Source: Leptothrix cholodnii SP-6 (lineage in GTDB: Bacteria; Pseudomonadota; Gammaproteobacteria; Burkholderiales; Burkholderiaceae_C). Taken from it: DNA of 64,000 nucleotides. The stretch is taken from contig NC_010524.1 of NCBI RefSeq assembly GCF_000019785.1, positions 1,178,001 to 1,242,000 on the forward strand. The letters are read 5' to 3'. Positions 46,614 through 53,963 of this stretch are shown here, in pieces; the first letter of the stretch is position 1, and each line of letters starts with the position of its first letter. The position numbers and the translations under genes are program-made. The notes under the pieces are model-generated. The model saw nothing but the letters and a program-made list of their open reading frames with translations. It searched no databases and was not told the origin of the DNA.

Positions 46614-47531
46614 TCAGCCGCCGAGCCCGCGGGTGGCGGCAAACGCCAGCATCGCCAGCGGCACGCTGAGCATGCCCAGCAGCGTCGATGCCGTCACCAG
46701 GCCGGCCACGTAGGGCCCGTCGCCGCCCATGCGCGCGGCCAGCACGTAGCAGCTCGACGCGGTGGGCAGCGCCGCGAACGCGACCAGCACCTGCGCCTGG
46801 CCATCGGGCAGCGCCAGCAGCAGGCCCAAGCCGAGCGCGACCGCCGGCAGCACCGCGTGGCGAATCGCCAGCAGCCCGGCGGCCAGGCCCGGCGCCTTCT
46901 GCAGGCCGCCGAACTGCAGGCCCGCGCCCACCGCCATCAGGCCCAGCGGCAGGGCGGCCGCGCCGATGCGGCTGAGCGTGATGTCGACCGTGGGCGGCAG
47001 CCGCAGCCCCGCCAGGTTGGCGATCAGCCCGGCCACGGTGGCGAGGATCAGCGGGTTGTGCAGCAGCTCGCGCAGCGTGTTCTGGCCGCCGTGGCGCGAC
47101 AGCGACCAGACCGCACCCAGGTTGCACAGCGGCACGCACAGCGCGATCAGCAAGGCGATCCAGGCCACCGCCGGCGCGCCGCCCAGCCGCTCGGCCAGCG
47201 CCAGCGCGACGTAGGAATTGAAGCGGAACGCCACCTGCGCGCCCGAGGCCTGCAGGTGCGCATCGATGCCCGGCAGCCGGCGCAGCAGCGTCGCCAGCAC
47301 GAAACCGGTGGCCACCACCAGCATGCCGCCGGCGCCCAGGCTGAGCGTGGCCATCGGTGCCAGCGGGCTCTTGACGATGGACGTGAACAGCAGCACCGGA
47401 AACAGCAGCCAGTACACCATGCGCTCGGTGCCCGACCACACGCTGCGGTCCAGGGCGGTGTAGCGGCAGACCAGGAAGCCGACGACGATCAGCAGGAAAT
47501 CCGGCAGCAAGAGGAGGGCATGGCTCAGCAT
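46614..47531 (-). CDS. AEC family transporter
   Basis: A 305-residue membrane protein with about ten hydrophobic segments in two halves (about 5-145 and 165-300), the auxin-efflux-carrier topology. Recognisable patterns are NSYVALALAERLGG in the first half and LAALPTASSCYVLAARMGG in the second, where AEC proteins carry the broken helices. Such carriers move carboxylates such as malonate or malate. No partner gene gives the substrate. It is the same strand as puuD but 254 bp upstream, so probably separate. Confidence 0.88.
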   Translation of the reverse strand: MLSHALLLLPDFLLIVVGFLVCRYTALDRSVWSGTERMVYWLLFPVLLFTSIVKSPLAPMATLSLGAGGMLVVATGFVLATLLRRLPGIDAHLQASGAQVAFRFNSYVALALAERLGGAPAVAWIALLIALCVPLCNLGAVWSLSRHGGQNTLRELLHNPLILATVAGLIANLAGLRLPPTVDITLSRIGAAALPLGLMAVGAGLQFGGLQKAPGLAAGLLAIRHAVLPAVALGLGLLLALPDGQAQVLVAFAALPTASSCYVLAARMGGDGPYVAGLVTASTLLGMLSVPLAMLAFAATRGLGG

Positions 47532-47597
47532 GGCGCCGAGCGTAGCCGAGCCGACGCCGCGCGCCCGGCGTGCGATGCCTGTGCCCGCCCGGGCGCG

Positions 47598-48404
47598 TCA
47601 CGCACCCAGTTCGTCGAGCGCGTGTTCCCGCACGGTCAGGGGGCCGTCATGGCCGCGCACGGCCACCGCGGCGATGCCCGACTCGTCGCTCAGGTCGACG
47701 ATGCAGTAGCTGGCCTGTTCGCCCTTGCCGGCCGAGCCGTAGCGGATCGTCTGGACCGGCAGGTCGGCGTCGACCTCGAACCGGTTCGGCGCCTCCGACA
47801 GCCCCGCGCCAGCGGCCTTGAGCACCGCCTCCTTGCGGGTCCAGATGCGCAGGAAGAGGTCGTCGCGCACGCCATGGATGCGGGTCTGCAGGACGTTGAA
47901 CTCCTGGCGCGCGAAGTAGGCGCGGGCGAGCTGGTTGCGGTCGAGCACATGGTGGCGCTCCTCGAGGTCGACCCCCAGCTCCAGCCCCTCGATCACGCCC
48001 AGCAGGTAGCCCGATCGGCTGCGACTCAGGTTGAAGCCGATGCCCCCCTCGGTGTGGCTCAGGGCGGGCTTGCCGTTGCGTCCGGTCGATATCGGGATGG
48101 CGCGCGGCGGCCGCCCGGTGTAGTGCGCCAGCACGCGGCGCACGAACGCCCGGCCCATCACGAACTGGCGGCGCTCCTGCGGAAACAGCAGATCGGCAGC
48201 GCGGCGCACCTCGGCCTCGTCCAGCAAGGCCAGATCGGCGTTCAGCGACGCCTTGGCATCCAGACGCAGTCGCCAGACATCGAGCCGTGGGATCGTGCGG
48301 GCGGCAGCGCCGGCCGGCGGCAGGGGCCGACCGACCGCCTGCACCGGGCTGTCTTCGGTGCCGCATTCGGTGCTGTCACCGGGGTATCCGCTGAAGGGGT
48401 TCAT
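47598..48404 (-). CDS. 4'-phosphopantetheinyl transferase (Sfp type)
   Basis: A 268-residue Sfp-type transferase that activates carrier proteins by moving phosphopantetheine from CoA to a serine. Core motifs: GVDLEERHHV (Mg-binding Asp/Glu), FNLSRSRSGYLLGV and the WTRKEAVLKAAGAGL helix with the catalytic Lys/Glu. The length fits PptT/Sfp proteins of secondary metabolism or polyketide/NRPS carriers. No carrier gene is nearby. The first ~40 residues are poorly conserved in appearance, and the start could be internal. Confidence 0.9.
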   Translation of the reverse strand: MNPFSGYPGDSTECGTEDSPVQAVGRPLPPAGAAARTIPRLDVWRLRLDAKASLNADLALLDEAEVRRAADLLFPQERRQFVMGRAFVRRVLAHYTGRPPRAIPISTGRNGKPALSHTEGGIGFNLSRSRSGYLLGVIEGLELGVDLEERHHVLDRNQLARAYFARQEFNVLQTRIHGVRDDLFLRIWTRKEAVLKAAGAGLSEAPNRFEVDADLPVQTIRYGSAGKGEQASYCIVDLSDESGIAAVAVRGHDGPLTVREHALDELGA

Positions 48405-48575
48405 GCCGTCGGGTCGCCTTTGATACCGGTGATGCCTGCACGCCGAGTTTCAGCGCTGGGCCGGCGGCGCGATTGAGCACCGTCAACGCCGCCTTGTCGG
48501 CGCGCCGCGCTAGCATCGGCGGCAGCCGACGCCGCACCGGCCGGTGGCCCTCCAACTCCTGCGGAGAATCGATCC

Positions 48576-49553
48576 ATGCAAAGACGTCACCTGCTGCTGA
48601 CCGCCCTCGTTGCCGCGCCCCTGGCCGGCCTGCCGCTGACGGCCGGTGCCCAGGCCTGGCCGACCCGGCCCATCAAGCTGGTGGTGCCGTTCGCACCCGG
48701 CGGCACCACCGACATCGTCGCCCGCACGGTGGCCGAGAAGATCGGCGCCTCGCTCGGCCAGACCGTGGTGGTCGAGAACAAGGCCGGTGGCGGCGGCATC
48801 ATCGGCGCCGACGCGGTGGCCAAGTCGGCGCCCGACGGCTACACGCTGAGCATGGCCACGGTCTCGACCACCGCGGCCAACCCGGCCATCAATCCGAAGA
48901 TCCCGTACAACACGATCACCGACTTCGTGCCGATCATCAACATCGCGGCCACGCCCAACGTGATCGCGGTGCACCCGAGCTTTCCGGCGCGCAACTACAA
49001 GGACTTCGTGGCCGTGCTCAAGAAGAGCCCCGGCCGCTACAGCTTCGCCAGCTCGGGCACCGGCACCATCCAGCACCTGCAGATGGAGCTGTTCAAGAGC
49101 CTGACCGGCGCCTTCGTGACCCACATCCCCTACCGCGGCGCGGGCCCGGCGCTCAACGACACGGTGGCCGGCCAGGTGCAGATGATGTTCGACAACCTGC
49201 CGTCCTCGCTGCCCTTCATCAAGGACAACCGGCTGATCCCGATCGTGGTCTCGGCGCCGCAGCGCCTGGCGGTGCTGCCCGACGTGCCGACCTTCAAGGA
49301 GGTCGGCCTGGAGCCGGTCAACCGCATGGCCTACTACGGCCTGCTCGCGCCCAAGGGCACGCCGCAGGCGGTGGTCGACAAGATCCACGCCGCCACCAAG
49401 GCTGCGCTCGAGGATGCCGATGTGCGCAAGCGCATCGAGGCCACCGGCTCGCTGATCGTGGGCAACACGCCCGAGCAGTTCGCCGCCCAGATCAAGGCCG
49501 AGTTCGAGGTCTACAAGAAGGTGGTCGTGCAGCAGAAGCTCGCGCTCGATTGA
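48576..49553 (+). CDS. Bug/TctC-type tripartite tricarboxylate binding protein
   Basis: A 325-residue periplasmic binding protein. The signal peptide is about 1-26 (cut after TAGAQA), then WPTRPIKLVVPFAPGGTTDIVART and HIPYRGAGPALNDTVAG, the two hallmark ligand loops. It is a second, diverged copy relative to 18582-19535. No TctA/TctB membrane subunits are adjacent. Its stop overlaps a possible TTG start of xerD by four bases. Confidence 0.92.
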   Translation: MQRRHLLLTALVAAPLAGLPLTAGAQAWPTRPIKLVVPFAPGGTTDIVARTVAEKIGASLGQTVVVENKAGGGGIIGADAVAKSAPDGYTLSMATVSTTAANPAINPKIPYNTITDFVPIINIAATPNVIAVHPSFPARNYKDFVAVLKKSPGRYSFASSGTGTIQHLQMELFKSLTGAFVTHIPYRGAGPALNDTVAGQVQMMFDNLPSSLPFIKDNRLIPIVVSAPQRLAVLPDVPTFKEVGLEPVNRMAYYGLLAPKGTPQAVVDKIHAATKAALEDADVRKRIEATGSLIVGNTPEQFAAQIKAEFEVYKKVVVQQKLALD

Positions 49554-50488
49554 GCCCGGCCGCTCCGCGCCGGCCGGCCACGCCGGCGCCCGTCGAGGCT
49601 GCCGATCAGGCCGTGATCGACCGCTTCATGGACGCCCTCTGGCTCGAGGACGGCCTGTCGAAGAACACCCTCGCCGCCTACCGGCGCGACCTGCAGGGCC
49701 TGGCTGCGGCGCTGCCCGCGCAGCAGTCGGCCGGGCTGCTGCAGGCGAGCGAGGCGCACCTGCTGGGCGTCATCACCGCCCGCCACGCCCAGACCCGCGC
49801 CAGCACCGCGAACCGGCGGCTGACGGTGTTCAAGCGCTTCTACCGCTGGGCGCTGCGCGAGGCGCTGTGCAGCGCCGACCCCACCCTGCGCCTGAGCGCG
49901 GCGCGCCAGCCCAAGCGCCTGCCGGGCACGTTGAGCGAGGCCCAGGTCGAGGCGCTGCTGGCCGCGCCGGCGCTCGACACGCCGCTGGGCCTGCGCGACC
50001 GCGCGATGTTCGAGCTGATGTACGGCGCCGGCCTGCGCGTGAGCGAGCTGGTGTCGATCCGCACGCTGCAGCTGGCGCTGGTCGACCAGGTGCTGAAGGT
50101 GCTCGGCAAGGGGGCCAAGGAGCGCCTGGTGCCCTTTGGCGGCGAGGCCCGGCACTGGATCGAGCGCTACCTGACAGAAGCCCGCCCGGCGCTATTGGCC
50201 GGGCGCAAGTGCGACGCGCTGTTCGTGACCGTGCGCTGCGCCGGCATGACCCGCCAGATGGCCTGGAACCTGGTCAAGAAATACGCCCGCCAGGCCGGCA
50301 TCACCGTGCCGCTGTCGCCGCACACGCTGCGCCACGCCTTCGCCACCCACCTGCTCAACCACGGCGCCGACCTGCGCGCCGTGCAGCTGCTGCTCGGCCA
50401 CGCCGACATCTCGACCACGCAGATCTACACCCACGTGGCGCGCGAACGGCTCAAGCAGTTGCATGCCAGGCACCACCCGCGCGGGTGA
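49550..50488 (+). CDS. xerD: tyrosine recombinase XerD
   Basis: A tyrosine recombinase that with XerC resolves chromosome dimers at dif. The core-binding domain ([23 protein letters not shown]) precedes the catalytic domain with the Arg in [12 protein letters not shown], Lys/His-Arg in [18 protein letters not shown], His in [16 protein letters not shown] and the tyrosine nucleophile in that last motif. The start is uncertain: TTG at 49550 (312 residues), GTG at 49613 (291) or ATG at 49628 (286). The family aligns with residues before the ATG, so one of the first two is likelier. It resembles housekeeping XerD, not an island integrase. Confidence 0.92.
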   Translation: MSPAAPRRPATPAPVEAADQAVIDRFMDALWLEDGLSKNTLAAYRRDLQGLAAALPAQQSAGLLQASEAHLLGVITARHAQTRASTANRRLTVFKRFYRWALREALCSADPTLRLSAARQPKRLPGTLSEAQVEALLAAPALDTPLGLRDRAMFELMYGAGLRVSELVSIRTLQLALVDQVLKVLGKGAKERLVPFGGEARHWIERYLTEARPALLAGRKCDALFVTVRCAGMTRQMAWNLVKKYARQAGITVPLSPHTLRHAFATHLLNHGADLRAVQLLLGHADISTTQIYTHVARERLKQLHARHHPRG

Positions 50489-50491
50489 TGG

Positions 50492-51244
50492 TCAGTTGCC
50501 GCGCAGGTGCGCCGGCGCCTCGAGCCGCTTGGCCAGCGTCGACAGCGTCAGCGTCAGGATCAGGTAGATCAGCGAGATCGCCAGATACGGCTCCCAGTAG
50601 CGCGAGTACGCGCCCGCCACCGTGCGCGCGGCCAGCGCCAGCTCGGCCAGGCCGATGGCCGAGACCAGCGACGAATCCTTGATCAGCGTGACGCCCTCGT
50701 TGACCAGCGCCGGCACCATGCGCCGGAAGGCCTGCGGCAGCACCACGAACCGCATGCTCTGCGCGTGCGTGAAACCCAGGCTGTAGGCCGCCTGCGTCTG
50801 GCCGCGGTGGATGCTCTGGATGCCGGCGCGGAAGATCTCGCTGATGTAGGCGCCCGCGTTCAGGCTCAGCGCCAGGCAGCCCGAGAAGAACGCACCGTGC
50901 TCCTGGCGGAAGGTGCGCGCCGATTCGCCGGCCAGCAGCCAGCCGTGATCGGGGTGGATCAGCGCGGGCATCAAGGCAAAGTGCACCAGCAGGATCTGCA
51001 CGAACAGCGGCGTGCCCCGGAAGAAGGTCACGTAGCCCACCGTGAAGCCGCGCAGCAGCTTCATGCCCAGCACGGCGGCGGCCGAGCGCGGCCGGGGTGC
51101 GTCGCGCGAGCTGCTGATCAGCCCGAACAGCACCCCCAGCGCCAGCCCGACACCGATCGCGACCAGCGTGAGCTTGATCGTCATCAGGATGCCCTCGACG
51201 AACAAGGGGCCGTAGCCGGCCAGGATTTCCCAACGCAGATCCAC
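50492..51244 (-). CDS. amino-acid ABC transporter permease (HisM/GlnP type)
   Basis: A 250-residue membrane protein with five to six hydrophobic segments. It carries the His/Glu/Gln/Arg/opine family start GPLFVEGILMTIKLTLVAIGVGLALGVLFG and the EAA motif VNEGVTLIKDSSLVSAIGLAELA that contacts the ATPase. It lies downstream of a matching binding-protein gene. The ATPase gene that normally completes the set is not next to it. Confidence 0.92.
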   Translation of the reverse strand: MDLRWEILAGYGPLFVEGILMTIKLTLVAIGVGLALGVLFGLISSSRDAPRPRSAAAVLGMKLLRGFTVGYVTFFRGTPLFVQILLVHFALMPALIHPDHGWLLAGESARTFRQEHGAFFSGCLALSLNAGAYISEIFRAGIQSIHRGQTQAAYSLGFTHAQSMRFVVLPQAFRRMVPALVNEGVTLIKDSSLVSAIGLAELALAARTVAGAYSRYWEPYLAISLIYLILTLTLSTLAKRLEAPAHLRGN

Positions 51245-51310
51245 TGTGATGTCTCCAGATGCATGCCCGCGGCAAGCAGGGGGTGGCCCCGGCTTGCGCT
51301 GTCGTCGTGC

Positions 51311-52162
51311 TTACTTCGAAGCCGCGGCCTCGGCCGCTGCCGGCGCCGCACCGAAATACTGCGCGTAGATCTTGTCGTAGGTGCCGTCGGCCTTGATGTC
51401 GGCCAGGCCCTTGTTGATCTTCTCCAGCAGCTCGGCGTTGCCCTTCTTGACGGCGATGCCGTACTGCTCGGGCGCGAAGCTGGTGTTGTCGGCCACCGTC
51501 TTGAACTTGTCGGCCGGGTTGTTGGCCACGTAGTGGATCACCACGCCGTTGTCGGCCACCACCGCGTCGACGCCGCCCGATTGCAGCTCTTTCAGGGCCA
51601 GCGGGGTCGACTCGAACCGCTTGATGTTGGTGCTGTTCTTGCCCAGCAGCTTGGTCACCACCTCGTCGCCGGTGGTGCCGGTCTGCACGCCCACCTTGAG
51701 CTTCTTCAGGTCGGCGAACTTGGCCACCTTGGAGGTGTCCTTGACGGCGATCAGCTGCTGCGCATCGAAGTACGGCGCGCTGAAATCCATCGTCTGCTTG
51801 CGCTCCTCGGTGATCGTGATCGACGACACCAGCGCGTCGCGGTCACCCTGGCCGAGCGCGTTGAAGATGCCTTCCCACGGCGTGTTGACGAACTTGACCT
51901 CGATGCCGGCCTTGGCCGCGATGGCCGTGACCACGTCGATGTCGAAGCCGACGATCTCGCCCTTCTCGTTCTGCAGCTCGAACGGTGCGTAGGCGGCGTC
52001 GGTGCCCACCACGTAGACCTTGGCGGGCGGCGGCGGGGGCGCGGCTGCGGCCGAGGCAGCCGGCGCGGCGGCTTCTTCCTTCTTGCCGCAGGCGACGAGC
52101 ACGAGGGCGGCGGCAACGAAGCCGGCGGTCTTCAGGAAACGACGCGTGGTCCAGCGGGTCAT
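51311..52162 (-). CDS. amino-acid ABC transporter substrate-binding lipoprotein
   Basis: A 283-residue family 3 solute-binding protein. The lipobox LVACG ends a signal peptide that begins with MTRWTTRRFLK; after the Cys comes an Ala/Pro-rich tether (about 27-46). The binding fold shows VGTDAAYAPFELQNEKGEIVGFDIDV and ITITEERKQTMDFSAPY, typical of polar or basic amino-acid binders. Start ATG at 52162 is favoured over ATG at 52168 because AAGG lies 6 nt before it. It is the first gene of a pair with the permease. Confidence 0.93.
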   Translation of the reverse strand: MTRWTTRRFLKTAGFVAAALVLVACGKKEEAAAPAASAAAAPPPPPAKVYVVGTDAAYAPFELQNEKGEIVGFDIDVVTAIAAKAGIEVKFVNTPWEGIFNALGQGDRDALVSSITITEERKQTMDFSAPYFDAQQLIAVKDTSKVAKFADLKKLKVGVQTGTTGDEVVTKLLGKNSTNIKRFESTPLALKELQSGGVDAVVADNGVVIHYVANNPADKFKTVADNTSFAPEQYGIAVKKGNAELLEKINKGLADIKADGTYDKIYAQYFGAAPAAAEAAASK

Positions 52163-52284
52163 GGGCATCCTTGGTAAAGGTGTGGGGGTGGGGGGTGGGG
52201 GCAGTGGTGCCGCGGTAGGGGTACGCCGCCGCCGCATGCGGCAGACAACGAAACAGTGTAATTGCGCACGATCCCCGTGTGCCT

Positions 52285-53307
52285 TCAGCGCGGCGGTGCG
52301 ACCGGCACGCCGCCCATGCGGCGCCACAGCCACGACACGCTGGGCGCGAACGGCGCGCGGCTGCCGGCCGATTCCGCGCGTGCCATCGGCAACCATGTGC
52401 CGGTGGCCTCGTCACGCCGGGCGATGGCAAAGCGGAACACGTAATGGGGCTGCTGGCCCATGCGCAGGTCGGAGAGCAGCAGCTGCCCGTCCGGATGCGC
52501 CTGCAAGGCCCAGAAGCCGTCGCTGAACCTGCGGATGCGCGTCAGTCCGTCATGGGCCTGCAACGCCTGCGCCAGCGGCCGGCCCTGGTCGAAGCGGTCG
52601 AATCGGATCGGCCCAGGTCCGTCCAGCAGCGAGTGGAAGCCCTCGTGGAACTGTCCGTTGCCCACCGACACCACCCGCCACAGCACCGAATTGAAGGGCG
52701 TCGGCGTGGCCAGCACCTGCTCGGCCGGCAGCCCCTGCGCCCGCAGCGAATCCCGCGCCTTCGCCAGCACGTGCTGCTGCACCGCGGCGCCCCAGCCGAG
52801 GTAGGCCAGGCCGAGCGACAGGCCCACGACGTTGGCCCGGCGGGCGCGTTCGGGCGAGGCCGCGCGCAGCGCCGCCACCACGCCCACCGCCCAGGGCACG
52901 GTGACCATCGGGTCGATGATGAACACGCTGCCCAGTCCCCAGGCCTGATTCGTGAACGGCAGCAGCACCTGGGTGCCGTAGATGGTGAGCAGGTCCAGCA
53001 GCGGATGGGTCACCAGCGCCAGCCAGAGCGCGGCCCACCAGCGCCGCCATCGATCGGTCTCGCCGTGCCAACGGGCCACGGCCAGTGCAAACGGCAGCGA
53101 AAACAGCGTGAGCCAGAAGAGCGCATGCGACTCGGCACGGTGCAGCACCATGTCGAGGATCGGATCGCCCTGGTCGATCAGCACGTCCAGATCGGGCAAG
53201 GTGCCCGCCAGGGCGCCCCAGGCCGCGGCCTTGGCGGGCCGCGCCGCGCGGCCCATCACCGCCATGCTCACCGAGGCACCCAGCACGAGTTGTGTCAATG
53301 AATCCAT
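52285..53307 (-). CDS. YdjM-like membrane-bound metal-dependent hydrolase family protein
   Basis: A 340-residue inner-membrane protein. The N-terminus MDSLTQLVLGASVSMAVMGR with the GTLPDLDVLID and HRAESHALFW motifs (Asp and His ligands) is the LexA-binding/YdjM, metal-dependent hydrolase signature. THPLLDLLTIYGTQVLLPF follows in a membrane helix. About five hydrophobic segments lie in the first 190 residues; the C-terminal ~150 residues are soluble. Biochemical function is not established for the family. Start ATG at 53307. Confidence 0.85.
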   Translation of the reverse strand: MDSLTQLVLGASVSMAVMGRAARPAKAAAWGALAGTLPDLDVLIDQGDPILDMVLHRAESHALFWLTLFSLPFALAVARWHGETDRWRRWWAALWLALVTHPLLDLLTIYGTQVLLPFTNQAWGLGSVFIIDPMVTVPWAVGVVAALRAASPERARRANVVGLSLGLAYLGWGAAVQQHVLAKARDSLRAQGLPAEQVLATPTPFNSVLWRVVSVGNGQFHEGFHSLLDGPGPIRFDRFDQGRPLAQALQAHDGLTRIRRFSDGFWALQAHPDGQLLLSDLRMGQQPHYVFRFAIARRDEATGTWLPMARAESAGSRAPFAPSVSWLWRRMGGVPVAPPR

Positions 53308-53963
53308 GCCCCGGATTAGATCGCGGGATCGCCCGCCTGCCGCGCCTGACCGGACGATCCTGCGCGGCAATCCCCCCGCTGCGCATGCGCAACCCGGCCT
53401 CGGGTTTGATCACCGGCGCGGCAATGTCCTGAAACAAGGGCTCGGGTTTGGCAAACAGGCGCTGCGTGCAAGGGCACATGGACCACGGAGTTGCCAAACA
53501 CGAGCACGGTGTGCAGGCACACCGCAGCACGATGTGACTGCACATCGACCCCGGGTTTGATGAACTCGACCTCCCGTTTGGCAAACGGAGCATCGATGGG
53601 GGTCACACCGCGGGTCTTGTTGTATGCACATCGACCCCGGTGTGCCCTCGCACGCAGGTCTTGTTTGGCAAACGGAAGGTCATGTTGGTCAAACCCGGCG
53701 CTCAGCTTGCCCGACCGGCCAAGTCCATTGGCCTGCGCGCACCCCGTGTTGCATGCACGTCGTCGTGAAGTTGCCCAAACGGCAGGGCCTGTTCGACTGA
53801 CGTCTGCGGTTGATTCTGAAGTGTCGAGGGGGGCAGGGGCAGGGCGGGGGGGGGGGCGGTTGGGGAAGATTGTTCGGTGTGCGGGGCAGTTGTGGGTGCA
53901 GTTGAGTCAGACTCATGGGCGGTTGAGCAGCGCAGCCGGCTACGTCGCGAAGTACATCGCAAA
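53308..53963. other. gene-free stretch with recurring GTTTG/CAAAC motifs
   Basis: About 655 bp between the YdjM-like gene and the far end of the CRISPR array, without a credible gene. It contains palindromic GTTTGGCAAAC at 53446-53456, 53576-53586 and 53663-53673, the reverse-type forms GTTGCCAAAC (53490), GTTGGTCAAAC (53684) and GTTGCCCAAAC (53770), and half-sites GGGTTTGAT (53402, 53553). A 16-bp sequence TGCACATCGACCCCGG occurs at 53539 and again at 53625, so part is an ~86-bp degenerate tandem duplication. Its last ~140 bp hold a G-rich tract. Confidence 0.6.
53828..53865 (+). repeat. G-run tract with 11-G homopolymer
   Basis: Successive G-runs of 6, 4, 3, 11 and 4 with 2-5-nt loops give strong G-quadruplex potential on the plus strand. 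On the minus strand, where the CRISPR transcript would run out, it is C-rich and could favour rho-dependent ending. Confidence 0.6.

Noticed and set aside
49613..50488. XerD-like recombinase as sign of an integrated island
   Set aside because: The sequence looks like housekeeping XerD; no attachment repeats, tRNA or phage genes lie beside it.
53491..53960. Possible small genes in the motif-rich stretch beyond the array
   Set aside because: Frames on both strands show no family resemblance, no ribosome site and biased Cys/Arg content; the palindromic motifs explain the openness.
53880..53963. A degenerate extra repeat at the leader-distal end of the array
   Set aside because: I compared the 84 bp before the first repeat with the 37-mer and found no partial copy beyond chance short matches.
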